Assembly (NCBI GenBank): GCA_949316235.1
Contig: OX438744.1
Span: 1,178,001 to 1,242,000 of the forward strand
Reading direction: 5' to 3'
Length of the DNA stretch: 64,000 nt
Origin: Oegoconia quadripuncta
Lineage: Eukaryota; Arthropoda; Insecta; Lepidoptera; Autostichidae
Below are positions 1-11,040 of this stretch, one piece after another. The notes under the pieces were generated by a model. The model saw nothing but the letters and a program-made list of their open reading frames with translations. It was not told the origin of the DNA and searched no databases. Position 1 is the stretch's first letter, and each line of letters starts with the position of its first letter. The position numbers and the translations under genes were made by a program.

Positions 1-83
1 CATTTATTTGATATTATGATAATATCATAGTCTTTCAATGTTGCATTGTGGACCATTTGCATACAAATAGATACAATGTAATG

Positions 84-206
84 TATTTAACATAAGTTCG
101 CAAATAAAAAAAAAAGAAAAATTTTTTGGAAAAAAAAATGTCATGAATCTCATTATTTAAAAAAAAAATTTTTCTTTTTTTTTTATTTGCGAACTTATGT
201 TAAATA
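84..206. repeat. Short inverted-repeat element (MITE-like hairpin)
   Basis: Two arms of about 44 nt (84-127 and 162-206) are near-perfect reverse complements, both containing AACATAAGTTCGCAAATA followed by an A-run. The whole could fold into one hairpin. It has no coding content of its own; an open frame starting at 197 begins in the right arm and is not credible as a gene. Confidence 0.7.
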
Positions 207-344
207 AATTACTGGTTAAACTAGCCACTTACATAAATGCCTATTCGGATCGTCATGGCGGACATTTCTTGCGTGTCGATTACAAAATGTATTTCCATGT
301 TCAACTGATTTACTCACCTGTCAGACATTTAATTACAGGAGTTG

Positions 345-495
345 GAATGCCAGATCCTCCAGAGCCTGTTGTTCTGCATGCACGCGTTCCTCACTGCGAA
401 GGTAGCCTCCGTGGACCCAGCCTTTCTCGCTTCCATCCACCAGGCGCACTAACCCCACTGTGGGACGCCGTCTCCATCACAGTGGAGTAAACACG
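345..495. other. Unrecognised GC-richer segment
   Basis: This 150-bp patch is clearly richer in GC than its surroundings and is open on the plus strand until a stop at 488-490. I do not recognise the peptide. It could be a fragment of an old transposon or an isolated exon; there is no supporting splice context. Confidence 0.3.
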
Positions 496-551
496 CCTAG
501 AATTCAGGGTTTGAATTAACAATATTCTTTTCGCTTTAATCGTCATGAACT

Positions 552-745
552 TCTTTTTGAGGTTAAGGCCCGTATTTCAGCGTAGATCTGCGCTTGAGCA
601 TAGTTAGAGATGCCGCTATACAAGTTACATAAAGTTGTCCCCTTTTTAACTGTCCTCAAGCGGAGATCGCTGCTTGAGTAACCGGGTTTTAATGTAACAT
701 ACCGATAGATAGAGGATATCATTCGGTTAGATGCAATATTTGTAT
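552..745 (+). repeat. Dispersed repeat, copy 1 (TTAAGGCCCGTA end)
   Basis: It starts with TTAAGGCCCGTATTTCAG and carries two inverted versions of a TCAAGCG/CGCTTGAG motif. A second copy lies in the opposite orientation at 28755-28900, sharing the motifs around TCAAGC and the short C-run before AACTGTCCTCAAG. It is probably a non-autonomous DNA transposon. Its terminal sequence resembles that of the larger palindromic elements at 19296 and 20045. Confidence 0.6.
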
Positions 746-798
746 TGTTTGACATATTTTCAAAAACGTTCAGTCACCTGCATTATTATTATTAATTA

Positions 799-905
799 TA
801 TCCTTGGACATACAGCGCCATCTAGTTCCACACTGAGCAACTAGACTTGTATTGTTGTTACCAGACGTTTGATAAATTACACGATTACTTTTTTTTTGTA
901 AATAT
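799..905 (-). mobile_element. SINE family A, 3' half (minus)
   Basis: It contains, in reverse, the family A tail: the CAGCGCCATCTAGTTCCA block, the AGCAACTAGACTTGT block and a T-run equal to the internal A-run. The tRNA-like head is missing, so this is a 5'-truncated or interrupted copy. It lies head to head with the next element. Confidence 0.75.
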
Positions 906-917
906 TTACCATTATAA

Positions 918-1127
918 TTGTAGCGGTTAGAAACGCTGACATCTATACTAAAAGGTTGCGGGTTCGAATCGCGCCAGGTGCATATATGACAAATGCAGAC
1001 ACCTGTATTCGATTTATGAATATTTTCATTTATACCCTGTATATGTATTTACAAAAAAAAGTGTAATTGTGTAGTATCCATAATATACGCCTTGTAGCTT
1101 AGTGTGGAACTAGATGGCGCTGTGTAC
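918..1127 (+). mobile_element. SINE family A (tRNA-derived), near full length
   Basis: It shows a degenerate A box (TAGCGGTTAGAAAC), a good B box (GGTTCGAATCG), an internal A-run and the conserved tail TGGAACTAGATGGCGCTGTG. The tail is immediately followed by its own inverse (1131-1151), making a small palindrome of tails. Confidence 0.8.
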
Positions 1128-1130
1128 AGA

Positions 1131-1151
1131 CACAGCGCCATCTAGTTCCAT
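1131..1151 (-). mobile_element. Inverted SINE A tail fragment
   Basis: The block ACAGCGCCATCTAGTTCCA is the reverse complement of the tail just upstream. It may be a palindromic duplication or the relic of a second insertion. Confidence 0.6.
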
Positions 1152-1250
1152 GTATGTATGTATGTATAGACATACATACATAATGTCATGCCTGTTTCCC
1201 GCAGGGGTAGGCAGAGACCACAGACTTCCACTTGCTACGTTGTGTCTATG
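1152..1250 (-). mobile_element. LINE 3' tail (minus), tetranucleotide end
   Basis: It reads, in reverse, GTCTGTGGTCTCTGCCTACC followed by a G/C-rich bend and a (GTAT)n tract. Related tails occur at 9688-9760, 31010-31122, 58820-58870 and 59015-59060. This is the 3' end of a lepidopteran LINE, by family appearance RTE-like; only the untranslated end remains. Confidence 0.65.
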
Positions 1251-1275
1251 CCCAAGGATATTTATTTATTTATAT

Positions 1276-2550
1276 TGCAAACTGCCGGTCAAGCATGATA
1301 TCAATTGAGTGAAGTATTTCGACCTTCTCTCTCTGGATAAACAGGATCCAAGACTGCCTCGTCTCTATTAAAATTCTAGCGAGGTAGTTCATGCTTAGCC
1401 TGCTGGTCCAGGAATTTTAACACATAATTACTTAATTTGCAACCATTGAGTCATAAATATGTATTATTAACGCATATTTATGATTTAATTGAAATGGAAA
1501 TTTATGCAGTTTACTGCAGGTGATTGTACTATTCCGTAGCCGTAATGATTACTATAAATTCTACGTCAATTCTGTATTTAAATGCGTTTTCTTCCAATAA
1601 TAATGCTGTTTTATTATTATTAATCGAATTGTTGATAGACAATGATCGGTTTTCCAGATGGTTCTAAATAGTTCGATAGATGGCACTGACCTGTAGCTGT
1701 CAAAATATATGACAATGTACCACGGACATTGCAATAAAGTTTGAAGTTGACTGCTTCTTGACAATTACATCACGGCCTTCGTCACAATATTTTAAGACAG
1801 ATTCATGAAACATTCGAACAACACAAACAACAAACAAGCAGCCTCATGTGACAATCACAGAAAAGTTCAATGAGCGCCATCTATCGTCGCTTTAGAGAAG
1901 ACTAACTGGAAAATCGTTCATTCAATGAGAAGTTTTCACGACGACAATTAAAAAACTAAGGCTTCCACTAATAGATGGCGTTGTTATAAAGTCCACTGTC
2001 AGTTCTAGTGGTTTATGTCTTCATCGTTATCGACAATTATGAAAAGAAAAATTTAAAGATTGAATTGTAGATAGTTCCTCTGCTCGTTCTAATAATCGGC
2101 CCCAGTGCGTTCACAGATTATAGCGTAACATTATCGTTGGTTTTGTTTGACACATGACTTTGAATCACCGCCACCTGCCGGAGACTGTCGTTACTATTTT
2201 AATTGTCATCTGAAAAAGCCCTCATTATTGTGAATATAAAAAGTAATCATAATAATCGTACAGGCCTATAAGTATGCTTTATGAACCAAAACAGCGAACG
2301 TTAAGACTTTAGATTTTAATCCCATGTTGTTTCCAATGTTGTTCCTTACAGATGTATTTTTGAATCTTCTCTATATTATTGTTATGAGGATGACATATGT
2401 GAAAACGTTAATGAGATGACGTTTTCTTTGGTGCCATCTGTTTTAGGTGCGGATTCGGCGGGGCGGTAGACGGATGATATGTACAAATTTTATTTGAATA
2501 CAACGTTATAGCATGACGCATAGCGTCACTTCAATCGGCCATTTCAAGTA
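1276..2550. other. No gene seen; three isolated AGATGGCGC-like sites
   Basis: This is AT-rich single-copy-looking sequence without a supportable open frame. It contains three separate copies of a short AGATGGC motif (around 1677, 1876 and 1973) outside any recognisable SINE; see findings. Confidence 0.5.
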
Positions 2551-2965
2551 TTGGATCTTTACCTATGAAATTGGAGTTTTTTTTTCTTCGTTAATCATAT
2601 GTACCAATTCCTGCGGTTTTCAAAGCTATATCGAAATTTGATTTTTATTTGGAAAATGGAATATTATTTCAAAGTTTCACGTGAAATATTTTTTAATTTC
2701 TGGGCTAAATCACATAATAAAAAAAATTTGAACAGAGCTATTTTCATGTGCTTCCCATAACCATTTCTTACATTCGCTGAAACTTTTATAAAGCGGTTAA
2801 TTTTAAAAATCAACGCTGCCTATACAATGTTATCCGTTAATACACACAAAGTTGAGCTAAATTTGGATTTGCCGTTCCCAAAAAAAATCAAAAATATTTG
2901 TATGGAGAAAACAGTCTTAATGAAATTCTTCATACAAAACGCCAATTTCATAGGTAAGGACCTAA
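2551..2965. mobile_element. TIR element J, copy 1 (non-autonomous DNA transposon)
   Basis: The ends are inverted repeats of about 24 nt built on TTTACCTATGAAATTGG. A second copy in the opposite orientation lies at 30271-30660, matching along its whole length except for a small insertion near the left end of this copy. There is no transposase; the open frame at 2827 is just part of the element. Confidence 0.8.
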
Positions 2966-3396
2966 TAATTTTGAATCGAATATTTGAAAAAATATTTATT
3001 GCATTACGTACTAATTCAGGATTATATATTTCTATGAGAGAACTAAATTTTAATTTAAATTTCTTTAAAGTCTGTGAGTTGATTTGGATGAAGCTTTATG
3101 TAATTGTGTGGGACATGATAAATAAATAATATAAAAATCAGTGATATTAAAAAATGAAATAAAATGAAAAGGCCAATTATTCTACCACTCACCCGCCAGT
3201 TTGATTAGGTGCAAAAGCTTAAGATGCTACCGCCATGTACGAGGCATTCGAGAGATAAGAAGAGATAGACAGACGACGATACCAATGCGGTGACAGACCG
3301 TCGAACGATGTGAAGTCAACAACAAGACCCTGTCTAACTTCACTGTGGACGACGGTGCAATAGCAGTTTTTAAATTGGCCTAGCCCAAAATCCTAC

Positions 3397-3492
3397 AATA
3401 TTCTTTATTGCACCAAAATATTACAATAACAGAGTACAAACAATAGGTCACGTACAAAGGTGGACTTATCTCTTTAAGAGATAATTTTAACA
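3397..3492 (-). mobile_element. LINE 3' tail, Jockey-like (minus)
   Basis: The stretch begins with TATTCTTTATTGCA and ends in GTGGACTTATCTCTT. The same arrangement occurs at 56975-57100. In reverse it reads as a poly-A-terminated LINE 3' end. Confidence 0.5.
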
Positions 3493-4097
3493 CTTTATAC
3501 ATGCTTTATAATCGCAAAAGCGTCCACTGTTAATACTACTTTTAGAAAAAGCGATTGATACTCTTCGTAGAAATTCGTGTCCCGTTATAAAAGTTTCATG
3601 CAAATCGGGGCCATGCACTGGAAATTTCAATTCTAAATTAGAACGAGAATTAAAAACTATCTTAAAAAATTGATACGTCATGAATAGGAGCTTTGCATCT
3701 CCCTTACTGCATAAAGCCTTCTGTGTCGTCGTATGGAAGCGCCACCCTCTTAACTTCACTGGCTGGTTTAAATCCCATTTTGGAAAAGGAATTTTTACAT
3801 ATTTGTATGAATATTACTATGGGAATACACCCTCGCCCTCCACCGCCCTGCCGCCTTCGACACAGCCTTTCGTCTTCCCTGATCTCCTTAATTATAGACC
3901 CGATTTGCGACAACGTTTGATTATTATGTTATAAATTCTTGTTTTGTTATCACAGAACTTTTATATATTATGCCATGTCTCCGACTTTGGGTTCATTGAT
4001 TGTTTAAAGAGGTAACACATTCCCTGTCCGCGGCTCAAACCTATATCGACATAGGTCCACAAGATCAACGGCACGTCAACTTACGTCCTAAATATAT
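3493..4097. other. No supportable gene
   Basis: Open frames of 69-90 codons overlap on both strands around 3487-3934, but none has a recognisable domain, splice context or codon bias. I see no repeat I can name here. Confidence 0.4.
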
Positions 4098-4163
4098 GAC
4101 TGAAATTAATTCTGAAACAAACTTTTTTCACCAGAAAAGTTTGTTTCAGAATTAATTTCAGTC
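4098..4163. repeat. Perfect 29-bp inverted repeat with 8-nt loop
   Basis: Left arm 4098-4126 and right arm 4135-4163 are exact reverse complements (both containing AAATTAATTCTGAAACAAAC), separated by TTCACCAG. Perfect pairing with so short a loop suggests a recent hairpin or cruciform-prone site rather than a conserved RNA. Confidence 0.85.
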
Positions 4164-4332
4164 AGACTGACCCCATATTATAGATAAACGATTTCAAGGG
4201 TAGATAGCCAATCTCAAACTTAGAAACTTGGTGGTCATCAATTAGACTACATGGTAAATCATAAACAAAGCTCTAACAGGAAAACTCATGAATGTTCATT
4301 CGCACTAAGAAGTTTGATTCTTGATTAATCAT

Positions 4333-4507
4333 CCGAACAGCCAAGGAACTCCCTTCCTGCGTCAGTCTTTCCTGAATCCTAAAACCTTGGGATTTTCAAG
4401 AGTAGAGTGAATAGCAATTTACTGGGATCGCGTGCTTCATATTCGACCACAGCGTCACTTTGCATCAGGTGAGATTGGTGAAACGCGGATCCAATCAATC
4501 ATAAAAA
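4333..4507 (+). mobile_element. LINE 3' end, family G
   Basis: In one frame it reads as the end of a reverse-transcriptase ORF (motif LPxxVFP, then FKSRVN) followed by CATCAGGTGAGATTG and an A-run. Related copies lie at 35360-35492 and, in both orientations, at 38788-38985. It is decayed, with stops and indels. Confidence 0.65.
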
Positions 4508-4508
4508 A

Positions 4509-4700
4509 ATGTCAAGTTGTAGTTGATTTAGATTGCGATATTTTAAAGTACTGCAAACTGTTTTGTGCTGCTCAGATAACGTACAATCGTTAAAATTTTC
4601 GGTGGCCACCGTGATCAGTTTGAATGATGTGGGTCATCTGAGCAATGCAAAACTATTTGCAGTACAAAACTACGGAATCTAAATCAACTACAGCTTGACG
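4509..4700. mobile_element. MITE K, full palindromic copy
   Basis: Inverted arms of about 65-70 nt begin GTCAAG(T/C)TGTAGTTGATTTAG and converge on GCTCAGAT. No coding capacity. A left-half copy follows at 4857-4975. Confidence 0.8.
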
Positions 4701-4734
4701 TTCTTGTTATGGCTTTGTTTATGAGATGTATTAT

Positions 4735-4838
4735 ATCAATGTAAACAACATTGGGTTTACGATTTGGAGGTCGCGGGTTCGATCCCCAGCGGGATACATG
4801 TTTGAGTACTCGGTTTGGTTGGTGGTAGGGCATTTTAA
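4735..4838 (+). mobile_element. SINE family C, 5' part
   Basis: It carries the head ending in a perfect B box (GGTTCGATCCC) and the block ACTCGGTTTGGTTGGTGGTA. It stops at GGGCATTTTAAA, so the 3' two-thirds are absent. Confidence 0.8.
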
Positions 4839-4856
4839 AAAAACAGGGAAAAAAAG

Positions 4857-4975
4857 AATATCAAGCTGTAGTTGATTTGGATTCCGATATTTTAAAGGCA
4901 AACAGTTTTGTGCTACAATGATAACTTACCATCGTGAGAACGACTTTCGGTGGCCATCGATATGGTTTTAATATC
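4857..4975 (+). mobile_element. MITE K, partial copy
   Basis: It matches the left half of the MITE at 4509-4700, including TCAAGCTGTAGTTGATTTGG and TTCGGTGGCCA. The right arm is missing. Confidence 0.7.
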
Positions 4976-5014
4976 TTATATCATGTTTTTAACATCCTAT
5001 ATTTACCACATAAC

Positions 5015-5312
5015 CACCTACGTGGCTCAATGTAAACAACATTGGGTTTACGATTTATATATTTAGCACTCGGTTTGGTTAGTGGTAGGGTATATTAAAT
5101 GTCCGCCTAGCTAGCTGCACCATCTTATCTAAATCTGCCGCCAAGCAGCAATGTTAATAGCATTGTTGTGTTCCGGTTGTCAGAGATAAGATAGCCAGTC
5201 ACACAAATGTGTTGGGGTTTCCGGGTCAGTACGCTTCCACCTTCGACCTAATCTTCACTTAACATCAGGTGTGATTGAGGTCAAGTACCAACCCGTTGTG
5301 CATAAAAAAAAT
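5015..5312 (+). mobile_element. SINE family C with internal deletion
   Basis: The head GTGGCTCAATGTAAACAACA is present, but a deletion removes the B box. The body, the ATCTGCCGCCAAGCAGCAAT block, the TTCACTTAACATCAGGTGTG block and the terminal A-run are all intact. Confidence 0.85.
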
Positions 5313-5399
5313 ATAGCACTGTCGATTTTTCATGTATATTATTTTCTTGAATGTGGCAGCGCTAACGAATTCTCATTTTATAAGCTATCCACGATATCT

Positions 5400-5970
5400 T
5401 CGACATTTCTGAAGCGATTTCAGTAATTGTTGTTTTGTTTGAAAGGGTAATCTGGTGATGCACTCCGGTTATAGAGACGGAACTTAACTGAAGTCGGTTG
5501 GTTAACCAATAGGTATTTTGGCGGTTGAATTACCAGGGGTCACGGAATTGATGTGTCAGTTATGATTATGACTTATTGACAGGGAACGTGTTAACTTAAT
5601 GAGATGATGGTTTTAGTGAAATAAAAAGCAGAAGCGTCGAATTTGTGGTCCCGTATTTTCGGCGATGTTATTTTTTTTTAATAAATCCTCGGAGATAGTC
5701 CCCTCTAGTTTTTATATCCGTTTACAAATTCCGAAAATACCGTGAGAACAACTTGTTAGCTGGCCGTCAAGATAATTTAGAAGGTTAGGATATAGATGTT
5801 CGTCTGTATGTATTGTTCAGCTACAATACAATTGTAGATCGATATAATTTGTTAAAGTATATACTTTGACGGAATAATGAACGTTGCTGAGCTCCGAAGA
5901 CGGTTGTTTGGTCAATTTTTGGCGTCTCAATTATAGCGTTTTTGTTCCTTATTTATAGAGATGTGCTCCG
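5400..5970 (+). repeat. Diverged dispersed repeat, related to 29085-29300
   Basis: It shares GTTCGTCTGTATGTATT and the block CCAATTTTTGGCGT(C/T)TC with 29085-29300, and the phrase GCACTCCGG next to an ATAGAGAC. It is probably a decayed LINE or DNA transposon; no open frame survives. Confidence 0.4.
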
Positions 5971-6414
5971 ACATTTCTGGAAATTTGCATAATTCTCTTT
6001 TATCGTCTTGTGGAACTCACGAAGACCATTCATACACACTACTCTCAATATTCGATCCGTTTTATCATTGTCTCACTACTTGCTAGAACTTCCGCTGTAC
6101 ACGAGCGATCGAAAAACATTTCGAATATATCATCTGTCATAGTAATCTAACTCTTTTAAAGTCTTTTCCAGCTCAATTTGTTGGGCTCGTCCTTAACGAG
6201 ATTCACTTTTAATTCAAATTATTTCACTTTTCAATAAACATTTTCTTGGCTTTTATGTTTGATTTACTGTTATGGTTGTCGCAACGGGACTTGAATTAGA
6301 AATTCTATTTATTAATTAAAATATTATATTTTCCCTAAATCCTTATTATCTCTATATAAATGAATAAATCTCTTCTATTCTCAAATTTATACGACAAAAA
6401 AAAACTGACAAATA

Positions 6415-6642
6415 CAGTTCTCGAGGCGTAAGCTCAGCTTTGCATTTGTGTGAGTGACGTCAAGCTGCTAGCGGTACAAGAGGTGAAGTGCGGCATGTGC
6501 GCGGCAGGGAAGCGACGCGCAGCGGACACGCCGCGCCTCAGGCCGCGTTTAAACAATGCGCGGGACGCGCTGCGCCACAAGCCGTATCTCTATCTGTGTG
6601 CACTCACACAAATGCAAAGCTGATCTTACGCCTCGAGAACTG
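6415..6642. mobile_element. MITE L, 228 bp, flanked by TA
   Basis: Ends of about 43 nt are near-perfect inverted repeats starting CAGTTCTCGAGGCGTAAG, and TA lies directly outside both ends, as expected for a Tc1/mariner-type target site. The core is strikingly GC-rich compared with its surroundings. The open frame at 6488 is contained in it and is not a gene. Confidence 0.85.
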
Positions 6643-7332
6643 TAATACTATGTATAAATACTCGCATTTAATCAGTATTAATTTCCGTATTGTTGTATTA
6701 TATCATTAGTTTGGCACTGAATTTGTAGTTGAAACGATCTTATTCTTGAAAACAGTATTTAAAATAAGTAGTTCCATTCAATGGATCACAGTTATTTGGA
6801 GAAATAATGGCGAATATAATGTGTTAGTAGGAAAGGGGGTTACTGGCATAGATCAGAGTATGTATATACGTTTCTTACGAGCTAAATTCAACCTTATTGT
6901 CGTACGATAAGCATCAAAGTTTATTAAAATTTTTAAAGCAGAGACAAGTGGTCATTACTCCACCTACAAGAGCTTAGCTCTTAAATTGAAGAAGTAGTAA
7001 GTCGCATAAAGATTTTGATTAACTCTGATCTTTACCTTATAATAAATACGGCTGAATTTGGCTTGTAAAGAAAATCGATCTACCTTTAGATTGGTTATTT
7101 ATTAGGAATCGTGAACAAAAGACGTTCTTATGGTAAACTATTTTTTACTGTTCATTATCGTCAGTACAGCTATCTCGGTCACTGTACGGTACGGACACTT
7201 GTTTGGGAAGTCGAGAAGTTTTTCAACGAAATTTTTTTTTTTACAATGGTGTTCTACTCACGATACTAAGAACCCCCCCCTAGCTTATTATCACCTTTCC
7301 AACTAACCTTGTATTTGATAAAATAATGGCAT

Positions 7333-7814
7333 CGTCAATTCTAACGTGACTTCTCTAAACTAAAATCAGTTTTTACTAATATACACATATGGTTCAGTTT
7401 GCAGAAGTTATATACCAAAATAGATACCAATGGTATCGATTCTGAAATCCGATTCTCGCGTACTCAAATATTGAGAAATATCGATATCGATAAACATCGA
7501 TAGGTTTGTCACTTTTGTCACACACTTGCCCAAATGTGTGAGAGTGACAGACACAATGTACTCGCTACAAACTCGTTGTGAAGTAGTATTGTCACGTTCT
7601 CTCTGACACGATAATGGTGTCGATTCGGATGTACACCAACTAAACTAAACTAAAACCAATTTTGGAGTGGTGCTGTCGCATCGTACTGTTCCAGGGAGAA
7701 AAAGACAGTATCACTTGAAAAACTGATTTTAGTTTATGTACATCCGAATCGACACCAGTACCAGTCTAATACTTATTTTAGTTTAATTTAGAGAAGGCAC
7801 ATCAGAATCGACAC
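7333..7814. mobile_element. Nested pair of MITE M copies
   Basis: The inner element is 7615-7757 with arms of about 40 nt starting TGGTGTCGATTCGGATGTAC. The outer arms (about 7333-7378 and 7770-7814) are diverged versions of the same termini (CTTCTCTAAA). The simplest reading is that a younger copy inserted inside an older one. Confidence 0.7.
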
Positions 7815-8699
7815 TTCAAAATGTACACAAAGGTACATTCATTAAATAAATCAGGCCTAATGTAACTTTGTTTCGGGAATTCAGGCCATTTTTAGACGTT
7901 AAATTATTTATTATAATATTTGTATAAGTAATATATTATGTTTTATAAGTATTATAATTATGCTAATTCATTAGCCCCCATTATAAAAATTAAATATACC
8001 ACGACGTAGCTTTTTATAATGTTTTACATTACATTCTATCCGAGCTTAGTTGTGTAAGCGTAATTAGATAATTACTGTTCTTATGAATACGTAACGATTC
8101 CAATACTTGCGTCTTTCTCTAATAATACAAGAGACAGAAGTGAGAAAGAGACGAATAGGTTTAAGGACAGGGGTATAACGCTGAAGGCTATGGAATGTTA
8201 ATCTAATTATTTATTACCGAAAAAAACCAAAGATTTTGGACTGCTAATTAATACTCCTAATTATATTTACTTTAGTAGTTCATTTTATTATATTAGTTAT
8301 AAATTTAAGTGCTCAAATATTGAGAAATATAAACTATATTGCTTTTGAGATTAAAAAAAATAAAATTCTATTAAGTATATTTTAAGGAAGAAGATTATCA
8401 AAGCCATGTTTGGTATTTTATTATATAGATCTGTTGAACATTAAATAAATTTAAATTATATTATATCCAGAAAACTTTGCGCTTGCTTCATATCATTATA
8501 TTTAAGTGAAATTTTATATATTATATGTTGAAATATATGCAGAATGAATTGCGTTTAGATATAATTTGTTAAACGAAATAAAATTTAATTGCATCTGCCC
8601 GATACAAAATGGCTGGAGATATATCGTAGTGTTATTTAGATGTAGAATGCATACTCGTTTTACTTTAGGGTCGGACTAGGCGGAATCGATTGAATTGGT

Positions 8700-8870
8700 G
8701 ATCAGCATGTCTTGGCTGTTCTTCTTGATGGATGTTGTCATGTCATGAAAGCTTTACTTTGAGGTACCAGCGAGGTTACTGTGTAACCTCGTGAATATTG
8801 TTATTGATTACGTTCTGGCGTATGATTGGTTGACTGATTGCTCGCTCGGGAATTTGACGGTTTTAAAGTG
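8700..8870 (+). repeat. Dispersed repeat N, copy 1
   Basis: The core GATTACGTTCTGGCGTATGA, with TGCTCGCTCGG and AATTTGACGG, recurs in reverse at about 40205-40440. No coding content. Confidence 0.55.
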
Positions 8871-10018
8871 AAAATGGAGTCATGAATGATGATATTGATA
8901 ATAGTATATCTCAAAAGATTTATCGATCTATTTTTACTTTGTAAGACACTATAAACGCGACGCAATTATCAACTATGAATAAGAATCGCTTGTTTGACCC
9001 ATTCAAATGTGAAATTAACCAATGAACACAGTGAATTTTGAACCGGAGATAAAAGTAATCGGTCGTACCACAGAGTCCTCAACAACCACGTTGTTAGACG
9101 GAAGAGTATAACATGCCTCGGACCATAGAGTGAAGAGTTTTCAAGGCCACCCTCATTATTAATCTGTGCCTTAATTCGTTGTCCTTCAATCAATCATGGA
9201 ATTTGAAAATTGATTGATTTATCGAGTAATATGTTTATACTCGCTATTTTGTGGCGTTTGATTTTGACACATAACATATGAAGTTTAATGTTCCGAAGTT
9301 GGACTCTAGAGGCAGCACTGTTCGTTGTTCGGGTTGGTATTTGGCAGGCAGCAATGGCCGACTGCATTTAAGTCGCAAGTCCCGTGTAAGCTTACGGGGT
9401 TCACTGTTTGTGTACTGTTCAAATATTCATTCTCCATTTCCGCCTAGTCACGATTAAAATTAAAGTTCCTACCGTTCAGTGGCAATTCAGCTCTTCATAA
9501 AAATTAAGATTTATTGAAAAAATACTCCAAAAACTTAAGAAACAGCTTTCATATTGACCAAATGTGGCCGTTACCACCATTGGTAATTCTCTAAACATGA
9601 TTAATCACAGACTTACAACATTGTGGCAGACCAAATATAATGATTAAACAACGTGTCAAAATTCCACACAAAAAATTAGCTACATTTAAGGTTTACATAC
9701 ATGCATAATGTCACGACCTTTCCCCTAAATGAGGTCAGAGATATCCCAAACATACGCATTCGGCTGTTCTAGACTGGATAATTGGTTCAAGTAATTGATT
9801 ATATTTTATATTTAACTCGTAATGAATACGACTGATTTGACTTGTAAGGAAATTTGCACTTCCTAATCAAAAGCATAATTTTAAGTTTTTGTATTTGAAA
9901 ACAAATTTTATTTTTTGTGCCGAATGCGCCACTGAACTGGTAAAGGATTCTTAAATGAGATAACATTGTTGATACTTAGCTAGTATTTCGTGAGAGCGTG
10001 TAAAATTAACTAAAATTT
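8871..10018. other. No gene seen
   Basis: This is AT-rich sequence with one short LINE tail (9688-9760, minus, with CATACATGCATAATGTCACG and GAGGTCAGAGATAT). The 74-codon minus frame at 8969-9193 has no recognisable feature. Confidence 0.4.
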
Positions 10019-10019
10019 A

Positions 10020-10318
10020 CCAATAGCATGGACCAATAAAACAAGGGGACTGACAATCGCCATACTAGACCTCGGAAAATCCCAACAACTTTTAAAACCC
10101 AACAAGGACAAAAAGAAATACGCAAAACAGTCCTAACAAATTAAGATTATTTATTTTAACGTTAAAATTTAGGTATTTATTGGAATAATTAGTAATTTTA
10201 GTCTATTTATTTGCAGGCTAGACTGAAAATAGATAGTTTAAGTGGATTTCGACACCTGAGTTACGGTTTCTAGTACGGAGACTGTCAGTCTTCATGTTTT
10301 GTTGGTCCATGCCAATAG
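10020..10318. mobile_element. MITE O, about 300 bp
   Basis: Inverted arms of about 50 nt start with CCAATAGCATGGACCAA on the left and are mirrored by TTGGTCCATGCCAATAG on the right. They extend inward through GACTGACA and TACTAGA. There is no coding sequence. Confidence 0.8.
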
Positions 10319-10734
10319 TAATAATTTGTTTGTAGAAATTAGTTGTCGGCCTGGTGTAACGTCAATTTGTGTACAGGTAATATACTTCGTATAATGTTAA
10401 GGTGCAATGCTAGAAATCAAGTCTAATTTTATGTATTTTTAGTAACAAAAGTAGCGTGCCGGTAAATGTGTTGATTGGCTATTATGATTTTCGACACAGA
10501 CTTACATTGCTAGAAGCAGACTGGACATAAGCATGAAATAGCGTGACCAATTTTTATATAAATCAATAAGCTGCATTTAGACTTTTGTACCGAAACGTTT
10601 AGAAATTGATTATATTGTCTGGTTTATTTCATTGCGAATTTCATATTTGGATGATAGTAATATTTCTGTTTAAATAAAGACCAAGTCAGGAGTAACCCTA
10701 AACCGACGAGCATGTATTAACAATTTTATGAGAG

Positions 10735-10870
10735 TGAATGAAGCAAAAGAGGTGTGTATGGATCGTAGCGAAAGTGTATGGAAAACCAGTGTTTCGCTCT
10801 TTGAGTGTTGTGCCACAGTTATGTGTGCTACTGCGGCACACACTCTTTGTATTTTCTTTCTGCTTTTTTT
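10735..10870 (+). mobile_element. LINE 3' untranslated fragment
   Basis: AAGCAAAAGAGGTGTGTATGGATCG resembles the block at 31010-31060, and GTGTGCTACTGCGGCACAC resembles the tail family at 59560-59860. It is therefore a mosaic of LINE tail sequence with no surviving frame. Confidence 0.45.
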
Positions 10871-10967
10871 TGTGTATATGTGTGACAGTGGCGTAAATTA
10901 ATGATTTACCTATGGTCTCTACCTACTCTGTGGTACACAACATTAAAGGTGGCCTAAACGATGACAT

Positions 10968-11040
10968 TGTATATTATCATCATGTCAGCCGCATGACTTC
11001 CACTGCTGAATATAAGCCTCCCCTATAGATTTGCAAAACA
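10968..11040 (-). mobile_element. RTE-type LINE 3' end (minus), decayed
   Basis: In reverse it reads as GGGAGGC...CAGCAGTGGAAGTC followed by a (GATGAT) end. This is the same terminus as the element at 11390-11620, but more diverged. Confidence 0.55.

Noticed and set aside
6488..6709. 73-codon frame rich in Ala, Arg and Gly as a small protein
   Set aside because: It lies within and runs out of a GC-rich TA-flanked MITE.
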